In this document: positions 24,946 to 34,156 of the stretch, in pieces | Layout: the number at the start of each line of letters is the position of its first letter | Position numbering within the stretch: position 1 is the stretch's first letter | Assembly: GCA_017513125.1 (NCBI GenBank) | Contig: JAFWDI010000002.1 | Coordinates: 62,001-126,000 of the forward strand | Origin: Lachnospiraceae bacterium | GTDB lineage: Bacteria; Bacillota; Clostridia; Lachnospirales; Lachnospiraceae | Direction: 5' to 3' | DNA: 64,000 nt | Notes under the pieces: generated by a model | The model's input: only the letters and a program-made list of their open reading frames with translations | Told to the model about the DNA's origin: nothing | Databases searched by the model: none | Position numbers and translations under genes: made by a program

Positions 24946-26028
24946 TTAGACGTGCTTCTGCGTCGGATCGAGCGCGTCTCTGAGTCCGTCGCCGATCAGG
25001 TTCAGCGCCAGCATCAGGATCGCGAAGATCACGGCGGGAATCAGCATCTGTGACGGATACAGAAGCATGTTCTGGAAACCGTCATTGATCAGAGATCCCA
25101 GCGACGCCTGCGGGTTCGGAATACCCAGTCCGATAAAGGACAGGTACGCTTCCATAAACACCGCTCCGGGAACGGACAGCATCGTCATGATGATGATGGA
25201 CGAAAGCTGGTTCGGGAAGATCGACCCGAACATGATCCGGGGCGTACTCACGCCGAGCGTCCGCGACGCCATCACATACTCCATCTCCTTGAGGCGCAGC
25301 GTGTTCGCGCGGGCCAGGCGCGCGGTGCCCGTCCACTGCGAGATCGCCATGGCGATGATGATGGACGAGATGCCCGGCTTCAGCACGATGACCAGCAGCG
25401 AGACGATGACCAGACTCGGAATACCGTGAATGACCTCGATAATACGCTGCATGAACATGTCCAGCTTCCCGCCGTAATATCCGGAGACCAGGCCGAAGAC
25501 CACGCCGATGACCATATTCAGCAGTGCACTGATCGCGCCGATAAACAGCGAGATCCGGGTGCCGTGGCAGATGCGCACGAACAGGTCGCGGCCCAGGTTA
25601 TCCGTTCCGAACCAGTGGTATTCTTCCAGAACGCCTTTGACTTCATACATGTTCTGTCCGTGGAACATGCCGTTGGCGATGCCGAGCCGCTCCAGCCCCG
25701 GGATGCGCGGCGGGAGATTCTGCGCGGCCATGTTGATGCCGTCGTAGGTGTACTGCGACAGAATGGGACCGAGGATCGCGATCAGGAGCAGTGCGATCAC
25801 GATGATCAGACTGACCAGAGCGCCCTTGTTCTTCGCGAAAATGGCGAAGGTCTCCTGCCAGCGGGGCTTCCCGAGATAGGATTCCATCAGCCGCTCTTCG
25901 GGAAAGACCGCGAAGCGCAGCTTCTGCTTAATGTTCGCCTCTTTCCGCTCGATCTCCTCTTTTCTCACGGCAGCCGCAGCCGCCTCGGGGTTCATGCCGG
26001 GATCGATGCCGTTTCTGATCTCACTCAT
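24946..26028 (-). CDS. oppC: Oligopeptide ABC transporter permease, OppC-like
   Basis: 360 residues. A cytoplasmic N-terminal tail is followed by a first membrane segment (ALVSLIIVIALLLIAILGPIL), a long outside loop, and five more segments. The ATPase-contact EAA loop reads RLARANTLRLKEMEYVMASR. The length and layout match OppC. The start overlaps the oppB stop by 4 bases. Confidence 0.93.
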   Translation of the reverse strand: MSEIRNGIDPGMNPEAAAAAVRKEEIERKEANIKQKLRFAVFPEERLMESYLGKPRWQETFAIFAKNKGALVSLIIVIALLLIAILGPILSQYTYDGINMAAQNLPPRIPGLERLGIANGMFHGQNMYEVKGVLEEYHWFGTDNLGRDLFVRICHGTRISLFIGAISALLNMVIGVVFGLVSGYYGGKLDMFMQRIIEVIHGIPSLVIVSLLVIVLKPGISSIIIAMAISQWTGTARLARANTLRLKEMEYVMASRTLGVSTPRIMFGSIFPNQLSSIIIMTMLSVPGAVFMEAYLSFIGLGIPNPQASLGSLINDGFQNMLLYPSQMLIPAVIFAILMLALNLIGDGLRDALDPTQKHV

Positions 26029-26963
26029 TTTCTGGCACCTCCCGACAGACTGATGCGCGGATCGATGATGCCGTAAAGGATATCGACGATCAGCGTGATG
26101 ATGATGAACATCAAACTGAAGATGAACGCCAGTGCAAGGACCACGTTATAATCGTTCGACTGGATGGCCTCGATGAACAGGCGGCCGATGCCGGGAATGC
26201 CGAAAATATTTTCCAGCACTGTCGAACCGGTCATCAGCGCCACGACCATGGGCGCCATGGTCGTGATCAGCGGGACCAGGGCGTTTTTCAGCGTGTGAAC
26301 GAAGATGATCTTGATCCGGGGAACGCCCTTCGTCTCGGCCAGTGTGATGTACTCACTGCTCATGACTTCCAGCATCTCGTTCCGCGTGAAGCGCGCGGAG
26401 ATGCCCATCGGGCTCAGCGCCAGGGCAATGCTGGGCAGAAGCATCGACAGCACCGGCGAACCGGCACTGTATGTCAGCGGGGCCCACCGCAGCTTAAACG
26501 CAAATACGAACAGCAAAAACAAGGCCAGCACCTGCGCCGGTATACTCGTGCCCAGCATGGCGATCACCGTCGTAAATGTGTCGAGTGCCCCGTTATGGAA
26601 GATCGCCGATATGATGCCGAGCACGACTCCTATCAGTATGCCCGCCACCGCCGCAAAGAATCCTAGTCGGAAAGATATCAGGAGTTTACCCACGATGAGC
26701 TTGCTGACCGGATAGTTCGTCTGGACGGAGTACGAGACTCCGAAGTCTCCTGTCAGGATATTTTTGATATAGATCACGATCTGAACCGGAAGCGGCTTAT
26801 CCAGTCCGTATTTTTCTTCCAGGACTTCCCGCTGGGCATCGGTCAGACGCTCGTTGTTAAACGGCGAGCCGGGCATCAGTTTCAACAGCAGAAACAGGAT
26901 GATAATGATGACCAGCAGCGTCAGGACTGCCATTCCGATTCGTTTCAGGATATACTTGGCCAT
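26025..26963 (-). CDS. oppB: Oligopeptide ABC transporter permease, OppB-like
   Basis: 312 residues with six predicted membrane helices, beginning MAKYILKRIGMAVLTLLVII. It has the OppB/DppB N-terminal pattern and an EAA loop (YITLAETKGVPRIKIIFVHTLKNAL). It forms the channel with OppC. It lies 68 bases after the PatB-like gene in the same direction. Confidence 0.93.
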   Translation of the reverse strand: MAKYILKRIGMAVLTLLVIIIILFLLLKLMPGSPFNNERLTDAQREVLEEKYGLDKPLPVQIVIYIKNILTGDFGVSYSVQTNYPVSKLIVGKLLISFRLGFFAAVAGILIGVVLGIISAIFHNGALDTFTTVIAMLGTSIPAQVLALFLLFVFAFKLRWAPLTYSAGSPVLSMLLPSIALALSPMGISARFTRNEMLEVMSSEYITLAETKGVPRIKIIFVHTLKNALVPLITTMAPMVVALMTGSTVLENIFGIPGIGRLFIEAIQSNDYNVVLALAFIFSLMFIIITLIVDILYGIIDPRISLSGGARK

Positions 26964-27031
26964 ATATCTCTCCTTCTCCGGACCGATATGTCCGGATCAG
27001 TTCACCGGTGTAATACTGCCGTCCGAGCCGC

Positions 27032-28237
27032 TTATCCCTCCGGGAACTGCGCCGCGATGCGCTCCAGCGCTTCCTTCAGCAGAGAACGGCGGGTCGGCAC
27101 GCACATGCGTTCGAAGCCCTCACCGCGCTCCGGATCGAACTGCGGTCCGCTTTCGAGCATGACATTTGCCTTCTCGTAGATACGCTCGCGAATCTCGTCA
27201 CCGGTAAGGCCGTAATCCCGGAAATCCATCCACAGGATATACGTGCCCTCGGGCCGGCGGATCTTCACTTTAGGCATGTGTTCACGGAAAAAGTCGATGA
27301 CAAAGTCGATATTGTCGTCGAGATAGTCGATCAGCTGCTCCAGCCACTCCTCACCTTCGTTATATGCCGCGACCGTCGCAGCTGCGGTGAAGGGGTTCGG
27401 GAGAACGAAATTCGCGTTTTTCCGGTATGTGTCCAGCAGCGCGGGATCCTGTATCACGATATTCGTGGCCTGAAGGCCGGCGATGTTAAACGTTTTATTC
27501 AGTGCCGTGCAGGTGATGATGCCTTCGGGGCCCGCCACCTTTGCGATCGGATGAAACACGTTTCCGCGGCGGATCAGATCCCCGTGGATCTCGTCCGCGA
27601 CGATCAGTACATCGTGCCGGCGGCAGATCTCCGCCATCTTCAGCAGCTCTTCGTCCGTAAAGATGCGGCCCGTAGGGTTCTGCGGGCTGCACAGCAGGAA
27701 CATCTTCGTGGAGGGAAGCGCCGCCTTCGCCTCAAAATCTTCGTAATCGACTTCGTAAAAGCCGTTTCCCTCACGGTCCACGAGCGGACTGTTCACGACC
27801 TCGCGGCGCGTCTTTAAGATCGTGCCGGTGAAGGGCGTATACACGGGGCGTGTGATCATAATGCCGTCGCCCGGCTCGGTGAATGCCTCGATACAGGATC
27901 GGATGGCTTCCATGGTGCCGTTCGCATAAACGATCTCTTCCGCCTTAATATCCCAGTCGTGACGTCTCTTAAACCAGCCGATGACCGCGTCGTAATACGT
28001 CTGTCCGTACCCGCCCGGAAACACACCGGTGTAACCGTAGATGTTATGATCGGTCACCGCACGCAGCGCCCTCTGAATAGGTTCGCAGCAGCGGAAGTCC
28101 ATATCAGCGGTATGGATCGGAATCGTATCTTCGTCGAAACGGGGCGTGATGCCCAGGATCACGTGGATCTCGCGGCAGTCCCATTTCATGCTGAAAGTAT
28201 TATGCCGGTCGATCACTTCATCAAAATCGTATTTCAT
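27032..28237 (-). CDS. PatB/MalY-type PLP-dependent beta-lyase (aminotransferase fold)
   Basis: 401 residues of the class I/II aminotransferase fold. Features: TADMDFRCCEPIQRAL and YGYTGVFPGGYG (family N-terminus), CSPQNPTGR, VADEIHGDLI and TALNKTFNIAGLQ with the PLP lysine. This subgroup usually cleaves C-S bonds of cystathionine or cysteine to give pyruvate, ammonia and thiol. Together with RidA (removes reactive enamine/imine products) and a peptide importer it suggests use of sulfur amino acids from peptides. True aminotransferase activity cannot be ruled out. Confidence 0.9.
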   Translation of the reverse strand: MKYDFDEVIDRHNTFSMKWDCREIHVILGITPRFDEDTIPIHTADMDFRCCEPIQRALRAVTDHNIYGYTGVFPGGYGQTYYDAVIGWFKRRHDWDIKAEEIVYANGTMEAIRSCIEAFTEPGDGIMITRPVYTPFTGTILKTRREVVNSPLVDREGNGFYEVDYEDFEAKAALPSTKMFLLCSPQNPTGRIFTDEELLKMAEICRRHDVLIVADEIHGDLIRRGNVFHPIAKVAGPEGIITCTALNKTFNIAGLQATNIVIQDPALLDTYRKNANFVLPNPFTAAATVAAYNEGEEWLEQLIDYLDDNIDFVIDFFREHMPKVKIRRPEGTYILWMDFRDYGLTGDEIRERIYEKANVMLESGPQFDPERGEGFERMCVPTRRSLLKEALERIAAQFPEG

Positions 28238-28259
28238 AGAAGCCCGCTCCTCAATTCAT

Positions 28260-28637
28260 TCAGACCGCCGCGATAGCGTCGATCTCTACAGCCGCTCCCT
28301 TAGGCAGCGCCGACACTTCCACCGCAACACGCGCAGGGCAGATACCTGTAAAAAAGCGGCTGTAAACATCGTTCATAGCCGCAAAATCATTCATATCACG
28401 AAGATAGACCGTCGTCTTCACGACATGGTCCAGCGTCAGTCCCGCTTCTGCCAGAACGGACTGGATATTCTCGATGGACTGCCTGGTCTGGCTCTCGATA
28501 TCTTCTCCGGCAAAAATGCCCGTGGCCGGATCGATCGGCAGCTGCCCCGACACGAAGATCATGCCGCCGGTTCTGACCGCCTGAGAATACGGTCCGATGG
28601 CAGCGGGTGCAGACGCGGTTTTGATTTCTTCCAGCAT
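28260..28637 (-). CDS. ridA: RidA-family enamine/imine deaminase
   Basis: 125 residues from the ATG at 28637, chosen because GGAG/AGGA lies just upstream and the length equals the family norm. Motifs: APAAIGPYSQAV, FVSGQLPIDP, QSIENIQSVLAEAG, CPARVAVEVSALPKGAAVEIDAIA, with the active-site Arg in PARVAVEV. It hydrolyses reactive enamines released by PLP enzymes. It is the first gene of the operon, directly ahead of such an enzyme. Confidence 0.93.
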   Translation of the reverse strand: MLEEIKTASAPAAIGPYSQAVRTGGMIFVSGQLPIDPATGIFAGEDIESQTRQSIENIQSVLAEAGLTLDHVVKTTVYLRDMNDFAAMNDVYSRFFTGICPARVAVEVSALPKGAAVEIDAIAAV

Positions 28638-28709
28638 TTGTCCTGTCTCCTTTGAGCGTTTGATCGTAATATTTTCCAAATGGTAATTACAGGTTGTCTG
28701 TTTTTTATA

Positions 28710-28738
28710 AATATACAATGCGCCTTTTTCGCGTGCAA
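28710..28738 (-). promoter_or_regulatory. Promoter of the ridA-patB-opp operon
   Basis: On the minus strand, TTGCAC (28733-28738) and TATATT (28710-28715) with a 17-base spacer, 70-100 bases upstream of ridA. It faces the regulator promoter at 28840 about 100 bases away. Confidence 0.65.
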
Positions 28739-28839
28739 GTTTTATTATCACTCTAATATATTTTTTATCACGCGCGCCCGTCCGATAGCCGCTCCGGCAG
28801 ATCTCCCGGCCCGCGCCGGCCCGAAAATCCGCCGAAGAT

Positions 28840-28867
28840 TTGACAGAAGTGATATTTCCTATAATAT
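28840..28867 (+). promoter_or_regulatory. Promoter of the YheO-type regulator gene
   Basis: TTGACA (28840-28845) is followed by overlapping -10 candidates: TAATAT with a 16-base spacer, or TATAAT with 14. The first is the better spaced. Confidence 0.55.
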
Positions 28868-28906
28868 GAAGATAGTTTGTCTGCAGATCAAATGAGGTGT
28901 ATGAGA

Positions 28907-29542
28907 ATGAAAGACGCGGATATCTTAAACATGTATAAGAGCTTTGTTCCGTTTGCGGCACAGCTGTGCGGGAACGCCTGCGAGGTCGTGCTGCATGACA
29001 TTTCAAATCCGGAGGCGTCCGTCATTGCGATCGAGAACGGGTTCAATTCCGGACGTCACATAGGAAGTCCCCTGACAGATCTGGCCAGAGACATCATCAA
29101 CACCGAAAAGTATAAGGGACAGGACTTCGTGGCCAATTACTCCGGCGTAAGCAAGGGTAAGGACTTTGTGTCCAGCACTTTCTTTATTAAGAACGGAGAC
29201 CGGCTGATCGGTCTTCTCTGTGTAAACAGGGATCTCAGCGCGATCCAGGAACTCGAAAGCGCGATCCATCACATGAAAAATCAGTACAACATCCAGCAGC
29301 CCAGGTCCGAGATCCGGGAAACTCTGGGCGCACCCGTCGACGCGATACTGCATGATCTGATCAGCAACTCCATCGAGGAGGCAGGCGTGACTCCCAAATT
29401 CATGAGCATGGAAGACCGCATCCGCATCGTGAATAAGCTGAACGAGCAGGGTGTTCTGAAAATGAAAGGTGCGGTAAAAGAGATCGCCCGTCAGCTGTCG
29501 ATCTCAGAGCCCACCGTGTATCGTTACCTGAAATCCAACTGA
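28907..29542 (+). CDS. YheO-type PAS/helix-turn-helix regulator
   Basis: 211 residues from the ATG at 28907 (AGGTG 7 bases upstream). The N-terminal half is a YheO-like PAS domain: FAAQLCGNACEVVLHDISNPE, SVIAIENG and a core strand DRLIGLLCVNRD. The C-terminus is a helix-turn-helix, AVKEIARQLSISEPTVYRYLK. Proteins of this type (YheO, DauR) control amino-acid catabolism. Its divergent position next to the ridA-patB-opp operon makes it the likely regulator of that operon; the ligand is unknown. Confidence 0.87.
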   Translation: MKDADILNMYKSFVPFAAQLCGNACEVVLHDISNPEASVIAIENGFNSGRHIGSPLTDLARDIINTEKYKGQDFVANYSGVSKGKDFVSSTFFIKNGDRLIGLLCVNRDLSAIQELESAIHHMKNQYNIQQPRSEIRETLGAPVDAILHDLISNSIEEAGVTPKFMSMEDRIRIVNKLNEQGVLKMKGAVKEIARQLSISEPTVYRYLKSN

Positions 29543-29576
29543 GGGCGGTTTTCTTTCCCGCATCGTTTATGATCTC

Positions 29577-29599
29577 ACGGGCCGTAACGGCCTGTTTTT
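29577..29599 (+). terminator. Terminator after the YheO-type regulator
   Basis: GGCCG/CGGCC stem with a TAA loop (29580-29592) followed by TGTTTTT. The T-run overlaps the stop codon of the convergent VWA gene. Confidence 0.65.
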
Positions 29600-30824
29600 A
29601 TCTGTTCACCAGCAGCTGCCGGATGCCGTCCGCCAGCCCCTGCACCGACAGGTAGTACATCGGAAACACCTCCGCGATCACGGCCTCGGAGTTCCGTGCG
29701 CCGATGCGCTGCACCATCATGCTGTTTCGGCGCGGATTGAACCACACCGAGTGGTCGTAGTGCTTCCGCAGGATCCTCAGCATCTCGATCCCGGTCAGCG
29801 TGTTCGCCTTATCCTGCACATGATGAAACTCCTCGAACCGCACGAGCTCGTCCATACTCATGCGCGCGTCCCCGACGAGGATCAGCCGGTAATCCCGGCC
29901 GTAATTATGCATGATCCAGTCGGTCCTGGTCACGTCGTGCCAGTCGCACTCAGGAGTGTTATACACTTTCTCGTAGACACAGTTATGGAAGTAGTAGAAT
30001 TTCAGGTCCTTGAAGTGGTTCGCCCGGTTCAGCGCCTGGAACAGGTTCGCGCACAGGCTCCGGTAGGGCGTCATGCTGCCGCCGCTGTCGATCATCACGA
30101 GCAGCTTCAGCTGGTTCTTACGGGGCTTCTGAAACTCGAGCTTCAGCATGCCGCCGTTATTGCATGTGCTGTCGACCGTACCGTCAATGTCGAGTTCGGT
30201 CTTCTCGACGTCGAGGTTCGCGGACAATGACCTCAGCCGCCGGAACGCCACCTCGAACTGCCGGGTCTGCAGCGCCTTATCCGTCCGGAAATCCTCGTAC
30301 TTCTCGTCGCTGATGACCTCGAACGCGGATCGGCGGCCGATATGGCCGTTGATCCGGACGCCGCCGGCGTTCTTTCCCGCGTTTCCGAACGCGGTACGGC
30401 CTTTCGTACCGATGAACTTGCTTCCGCCGTCGTGGCGCTCCTTCTGTTCGCGCAGCCGCTCCATCATATCCTGTATGATCTTCTCGCGGTCCTGCCGCTC
30501 GCGCTCCGGCGTGAACAGGATATCGTGTTCGAGCGCGATGCGCAGATCCTCGTCGAGGTCCTCGTCATTTTCGAGCCAGGACATGAACTCGTCGGGGATC
30601 TCGGAAGGGTCGTTCGCGATCTCGCGGAAATACTCGAGGAAGACGCGGTCGAACTTCGCGTAGTCGGTCTCGCTCTTCACGAGGACCGCCCGCGCGAGGT
30701 GAAAGAAGTCCGTGAGGCTCGCGTGCGCCAGCCCCTTGTCCAGACCCTCCATCAATGTGATCCACTCCGTCATCGACACGTCAAATCCGCGCGCGCGGAG
30801 CAGATAAAAGAACGATGTAAACAT
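29598..30824 (-). CDS. VWA-domain protein, CoxE-like
   Basis: 408 residues. I start it at 30824, where GGAGG lies 6 bases upstream. The N-terminal half is helical and charged. The C-terminal half is a von Willebrand A domain with an altered MIDAS motif, MIDSGGSMTPY (DxGGS rather than DxSxS), and VGDARMSMDEL as a later loop. It is translated after a MoxR-type AAA ATPase. MoxR-VWA pairs act as chaperone-like machines that insert cofactors or remodel partner complexes; the target is not shown. Confidence 0.85.
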   Translation of the reverse strand: MFTSFFYLLRARGFDVSMTEWITLMEGLDKGLAHASLTDFFHLARAVLVKSETDYAKFDRVFLEYFREIANDPSEIPDEFMSWLENDEDLDEDLRIALEHDILFTPERERQDREKIIQDMMERLREQKERHDGGSKFIGTKGRTAFGNAGKNAGGVRINGHIGRRSAFEVISDEKYEDFRTDKALQTRQFEVAFRRLRSLSANLDVEKTELDIDGTVDSTCNNGGMLKLEFQKPRKNQLKLLVMIDSGGSMTPYRSLCANLFQALNRANHFKDLKFYYFHNCVYEKVYNTPECDWHDVTRTDWIMHNYGRDYRLILVGDARMSMDELVRFEEFHHVQDKANTLTGIEMLRILRKHYDHSVWFNPRRNSMMVQRIGARNSEAVIAEVFPMYYLSVQGLADGIRQLLVNR

Positions 30825-30884
30825 ATCGCGCCTCCGGGCCGTGACCGCCCAGCCGGTTCGCGCCGGCCGCGGCATGACCCGCTG

Positions 30885-31697
30885 TTACTGCAGCTTCTTC
30901 TTAAGCTCCTCCAGATCCTCGTCCTTCTTCAGCAGTACGCCCGCGAACGGAATCTCCGCGGCGATGCGGTCGGGGTCGATCCCGCCGATCATCAGCGCGC
31001 GCAGCCAGTCGATCAGCTCCGAGGTCGAGGGCTTTTTCCGGATCAGCTTCAGGCCGCGGATCATGTAAAACGCGTCCATGGCCTCCTTCAGCAGATGGTC
31101 GTCGAGCTCATCGAAGTGCGTGCGCACGATCTCCTCCATCAGCTCGGGACCCGGGAACTCGATGTAGTGGAAGATGCACCGGCGCAGGAACGCGTCCGGC
31201 AGCTCCTTCTCGGCGTTCGAGGTGATGATCACGATCGGCCGCTGCTTCGCGGTGACCGTCTCCTTCGTCTCGCGGATGTAGAACTCCATCTTATCCAGCT
31301 CCCAGAGCAGGTCGTTCGGGAACTCCAGGTCGGCCTTGTCGATCTCGTCGATCAGCAGGACCACCTGCTTCTCCGACGCGAACGCCTCTCCCATCTTTCC
31401 GAGGCGGATGTAGTGGCCGATGTCCTCGACGCCCTCCTCACCGAACTGCGAGTCGTACAGGCGCTGGATCGTGTCGTAGGTGTAGAGGCCCTCGGCGGCT
31501 TTCGTCGTGGACTTAATGCTCCAGATCAGAAGCTCCTTATCGAGCGACTTCGCGACGGCCTCGGCGAGCATGGTCTTTCCGGTGCCGGGCTCGCCCTTTA
31601 TCAGCAGGGGCTTCTCCAGCGCCATCGCGATGTTCACCGCGTTCATCAGTTCCTCGGAGGCGACATATTCGCGCGATCCGGTAAATGTCTGTGCCAT
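30885..31697 (-). CDS. MoxR-family AAA+ ATPase
   Basis: 270 residues from the ATG at 31697 (GAAGGAGA upstream). Motifs: IKGEPGTGKTMLAEAVAKSL (Walker A), VVLLIDEIDKAD (Walker B), IITSNAEKELPDAFLRRC (sensor 1 and Arg finger). Partner of the VWA protein 60 bases downstream, transcribed from the promoter at 31780-31807. Confidence 0.92.
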   Translation of the reverse strand: MAQTFTGSREYVASEELMNAVNIAMALEKPLLIKGEPGTGKTMLAEAVAKSLDKELLIWSIKSTTKAAEGLYTYDTIQRLYDSQFGEEGVEDIGHYIRLGKMGEAFASEKQVVLLIDEIDKADLEFPNDLLWELDKMEFYIRETKETVTAKQRPIVIITSNAEKELPDAFLRRCIFHYIEFPGPELMEEIVRTHFDELDDHLLKEAMDAFYMIRGLKLIRKKPSTSELIDWLRALMIGGIDPDRIAAEIPFAGVLLKKDEDLEELKKKLQ

Positions 31698-31779
31698 GGT
31701 CTTCTCCTTCGCAGGCAGTTTTCGTCTTCCGCGCGGGGCGGGCCATGCCGGCGCGGGGCGCGGAAGCGGATTCTTTAGA

Positions 31780-31807
31780 ATTATAGTCTTCTGATGATTT
31801 TCGTCAA
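31780..31807 (-). promoter_or_regulatory. Promoter of the MoxR-VWA operon
   Basis: On the minus strand, TTGACG (31802-31807), a 16-base spacer and TATAAT (31780-31785). Confidence 0.75.
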
Positions 31808-31855
31808 GAAAACCGTGCAGTGCCATACCGGCGTCCGGGCGCATCCGGCCGGCCC

Positions 31856-32410
31856 TCAGCCCTCCAGATGCATGAACCGCGCGGGAATGTGGCAATACCC
31901 GCCCGGATGCTTCTCCAGATACTTCTGGTGGTACTCCTCGGCGGGGAAGAAATTCACGAGAGGACAGATCTCGACCGCGAGCGGGCGTGCGGGCTCTCCG
32001 GCCGCGCCGCCCCGCTCCGCGCCGACATCCGCATCGACTTTAAGCGCCTCGCTGCCGGCCTCCCGCTCCACGCGCGCGCAGGCCTCCCGGATCACGGGCA
32101 GGTCCGCCTCGTCGGTGTAGTAGATCCCGGTGCGGTACTGGATCCCGGCGTCGCCGCCCTGGCGGTTCATCGAGAACGGGTCAATGACCATGAAGTAGCG
32201 CCCGAGCAGCTCCGCGAGACCGATCCGGCTCTCGTCGTACTCGACGCGCACGGTCTCCGCGTGGCCGCTGTCGGCGCAGACTTCCTCATACGTGGGCGCG
32301 CGGTCCGGGCCGTTCGCGTAGCCGGTCTCGGTCGCGAGCACGCCGTCGAACTGGTCCAGAAACTGCTGCAGGCCCCAGAAGCAGCCGCCTGCGAGGTGGA
32401 TCGTTTTCAT
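31856..32410 (-). CDS. msrA: Peptide methionine sulfoxide reductase A
   Basis: 184 residues from the ATG at 32410 (GGGAGG 8 bases upstream). The active-site segment is GGCFWG near residue 8-13; GYANG, GHAETVRVEYD and FFPAEEYHQKYLEKHPGGYC complete the family pattern. It repairs S-sulfoxide of methionine using thiols. The insert around residues 135-150 (AERGGAAGEPARP) is a lineage variation. A TATAAT at 32441-32446 on the minus strand is a likely -10 for its own transcript. No MsrB is fused. Confidence 0.95.
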   Translation of the reverse strand: MKTIHLAGGCFWGLQQFLDQFDGVLATETGYANGPDRAPTYEEVCADSGHAETVRVEYDESRIGLAELLGRYFMVIDPFSMNRQGGDAGIQYRTGIYYTDEADLPVIREACARVEREAGSEALKVDADVGAERGGAAGEPARPLAVEICPLVNFFPAEEYHQKYLEKHPGGYCHIPARFMHLEG

Positions 32411-32480
32411 AGAAAACCTCCCTGTGAAAAATACATGCTTATTATAGCGCTTCGGACGACGGCAGGCATCATGTCGGACA

Positions 32481-32519
32481 GAAAAAGCCCGGGACCATGT
32501 CTCGGCACGGCCCCGGACT
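32481..32519 (-). terminator. Terminator after DAP dehydrogenase gene
   Basis: On the minus strand an 11-bp stem with two wobble pairs (right arm GGTCCCGGGCT) is followed by TTTTT, between ddh and msrA. Confidence 0.75.
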
Positions 32520-32553
32520 GATCTGCACGATCTTATCTTCCGACCACACCTGC

Positions 32554-33540
32554 TTACAGCAGATGCGCCCTCAGCTCCTCCCCGCTCTTCTCCGACAGAT
32601 ATGCCGGCGGGATATCCAGCATGGTCCGGCAGCCGCACTGCCCCTCGGCGTTCATGCGATACGCCGCCCGCGCGCACGCGGCCAGCACGCTGGTCGTGAA
32701 TTCGGGGTTCGAGTCCAGCGTGAGCTTATACTCGATGAGGTGCTTATGCTCCTTCGCGCGCCCGGTCGCACCGGTGCGGAACACGATGCCTCCGTGCGGC
32801 AGCTCCGCGTGGTCGCGCTGCAGCTCCTCCTCGGAGATGAAGTGCACGGTCGTGTCATAGTCCGCGAAATAGTTCGGCATCTCCTTGATCTCGCGCTCCA
32901 CGGCCGCCGCGTCGGCGTCCTCCTCGAGCACGACGAAGCACTCTCTGGTGTGCTTCTGGCGCGTGGTCAGCTCCGGATCCTCGCCCGCGCGCACCGCCTC
33001 GAGCGCGCTCTCGACCGGAATCGTGTACTGGCGCGCGTCCTTCACGCCCGGCACCCGGCGGATCGCGTCGGAGTGCCCCTGCGAGACGCCCTTGCCCCAG
33101 AACGTGTAGTCCTTGCCGTCGGGCAGGATCGCGTTCGCATACGCCCGCGCCAGCGAGAACATGCCCGGATCCCAGCCGCACGAGATCACGCCGATCTTCC
33201 CGGAGGCCTTCGCCGCCGCGTCCACGTTCGCGAAATGTTCCGGAATGCGCGCGTGCGTGTCGAAGCTGTCGACGACGTTGAACCACTGCGCGTACTGCGG
33301 AGTCTGCACCGGCAGATCCGTCGCGCTGCCGCCGCAGACGATCATCACGTCGATGCGGTCTTTCCAGGCCTCGGCCTCCGCCGCGGCGACGACCGGCACG
33401 CCTTCCGTCGCGATCGTGAGCGACGCGGGATCACGCCGCGTGAACACCGCCGCAAGCTCCATGTCCGGTGCGGCGCCGACCGCGATCTCAACGCCCCTGC
33501 CCAGGTTTCCGTAGCCAATGATACCGATACGAATACTCAT
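32554..33540 (-). CDS. ddh: meso-Diaminopimelate D-dehydrogenase
   Basis: 328 residues. It makes meso-diaminopimelate directly from tetrahydrodipicolinate with NADPH and ammonia, a one-step lysine/cell-wall route. Motifs: IGIIGYGNLGRG (NADP binding), CGGSATDLPVQTPQYAQWFNVVDSFDTHARIP, SCGWDPGMFSLAR and FWGKGVSQGHSDAIRRVPGV, all diagnostic. GGGAGG inside the end of the upstream gtrA-like gene gives its start, 2 bases after that stop. Confidence 0.95.
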   Translation of the reverse strand: MSIRIGIIGYGNLGRGVEIAVGAAPDMELAAVFTRRDPASLTIATEGVPVVAAAEAEAWKDRIDVMIVCGGSATDLPVQTPQYAQWFNVVDSFDTHARIPEHFANVDAAAKASGKIGVISCGWDPGMFSLARAYANAILPDGKDYTFWGKGVSQGHSDAIRRVPGVKDARQYTIPVESALEAVRAGEDPELTTRQKHTRECFVVLEEDADAAAVEREIKEMPNYFADYDTTVHFISEEELQRDHAELPHGGIVFRTGATGRAKEHKHLIEYKLTLDSNPEFTTSVLAACARAAYRMNAEGQCGCRTMLDIPPAYLSEKSGEELRAHLL

Positions 33541-33542
33541 AA

Positions 33543-34007
33543 TTACCTCCCTTTCCGGAACACCAGCAGCTTACTGATCAGGTAGTTCAGAACCACGATC
33601 ACGACCTGAGCAATGACCTTGATCAGCACACTGTTAAAGCCCATCTTCGTGATGAACACGAACAGGATGGCCTCCTCGACGATAAGCGTGAACACACGCC
33701 CGCCGAAAAACTTCGCCATCTGCGAAAGGAGCGCGCCCGCGCCCTCGGTCCGCGCATCAAAGACCCAGATGCGGTTCGTGACAAACGCGAAGGTCACTGC
33801 GAGGATCCATGAGATCACGTTTGCGATGAGCTCGTTCATCCCCAGACCCACGTTCAGCGCGGCGTAGCTGCCGATGCTGACGACAGTAGTCAGCGCCCCG
33901 AAGAACAGGTAGAGCAGAATCTCCTTGTATTTTTTATAGAACGGTTCGAACAGCCGAAGGCCGGGCAATGCCATGATGCGGTCAAAGATGTCCTTTTTCT
34001 CTTCCAT
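33543..34007 (-). CDS. GtrA-family membrane protein
   Basis: 154 residues with four hydrophobic helices: LLYLFFGALTTVVSIGSYAAL, LIANVISWILAVTFAFVTNRIWVF, VFTLIVEEAILFVFI and VLIKVIAQVVIVVLNYLISKLLVF. The FVTNRIWVF and NYLISKLLVFRK motifs are typical of GtrA, thought to move lipid-linked sugars across the membrane. It is translationally linked to ddh, so a cell-envelope role is likely. Confidence 0.88.
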   Translation of the reverse strand: MEEKKDIFDRIMALPGLRLFEPFYKKYKEILLYLFFGALTTVVSIGSYAALNVGLGMNELIANVISWILAVTFAFVTNRIWVFDARTEGAGALLSQMAKFFGGRVFTLIVEEAILFVFITKMGFNSVLIKVIAQVVIVVLNYLISKLLVFRKGR

Positions 34008-34087
34008 AACAATGCCTTTTTAACACATCTGTGGTTTTTTCTCAATGCCGGGGCGGAAAGCATTGAAAAACCCTATAAAATCTGGCA

Positions 34088-34096
34088 TGATATAAC
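34088..34096 (+). promoter_or_regulatory. Extended -10 promoter of sufC
   Basis: TGATATAAC forms an extended -10; the -35 is poor. It lies about 60 bases before the sufC start. Confidence 0.45.
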
Positions 34097-34156
34097 ATAC
34101 TAAAATGTAGGGTTTATGGCGTTCGCCGCGGCCCTGCCCATCATACAGGAGATAAC

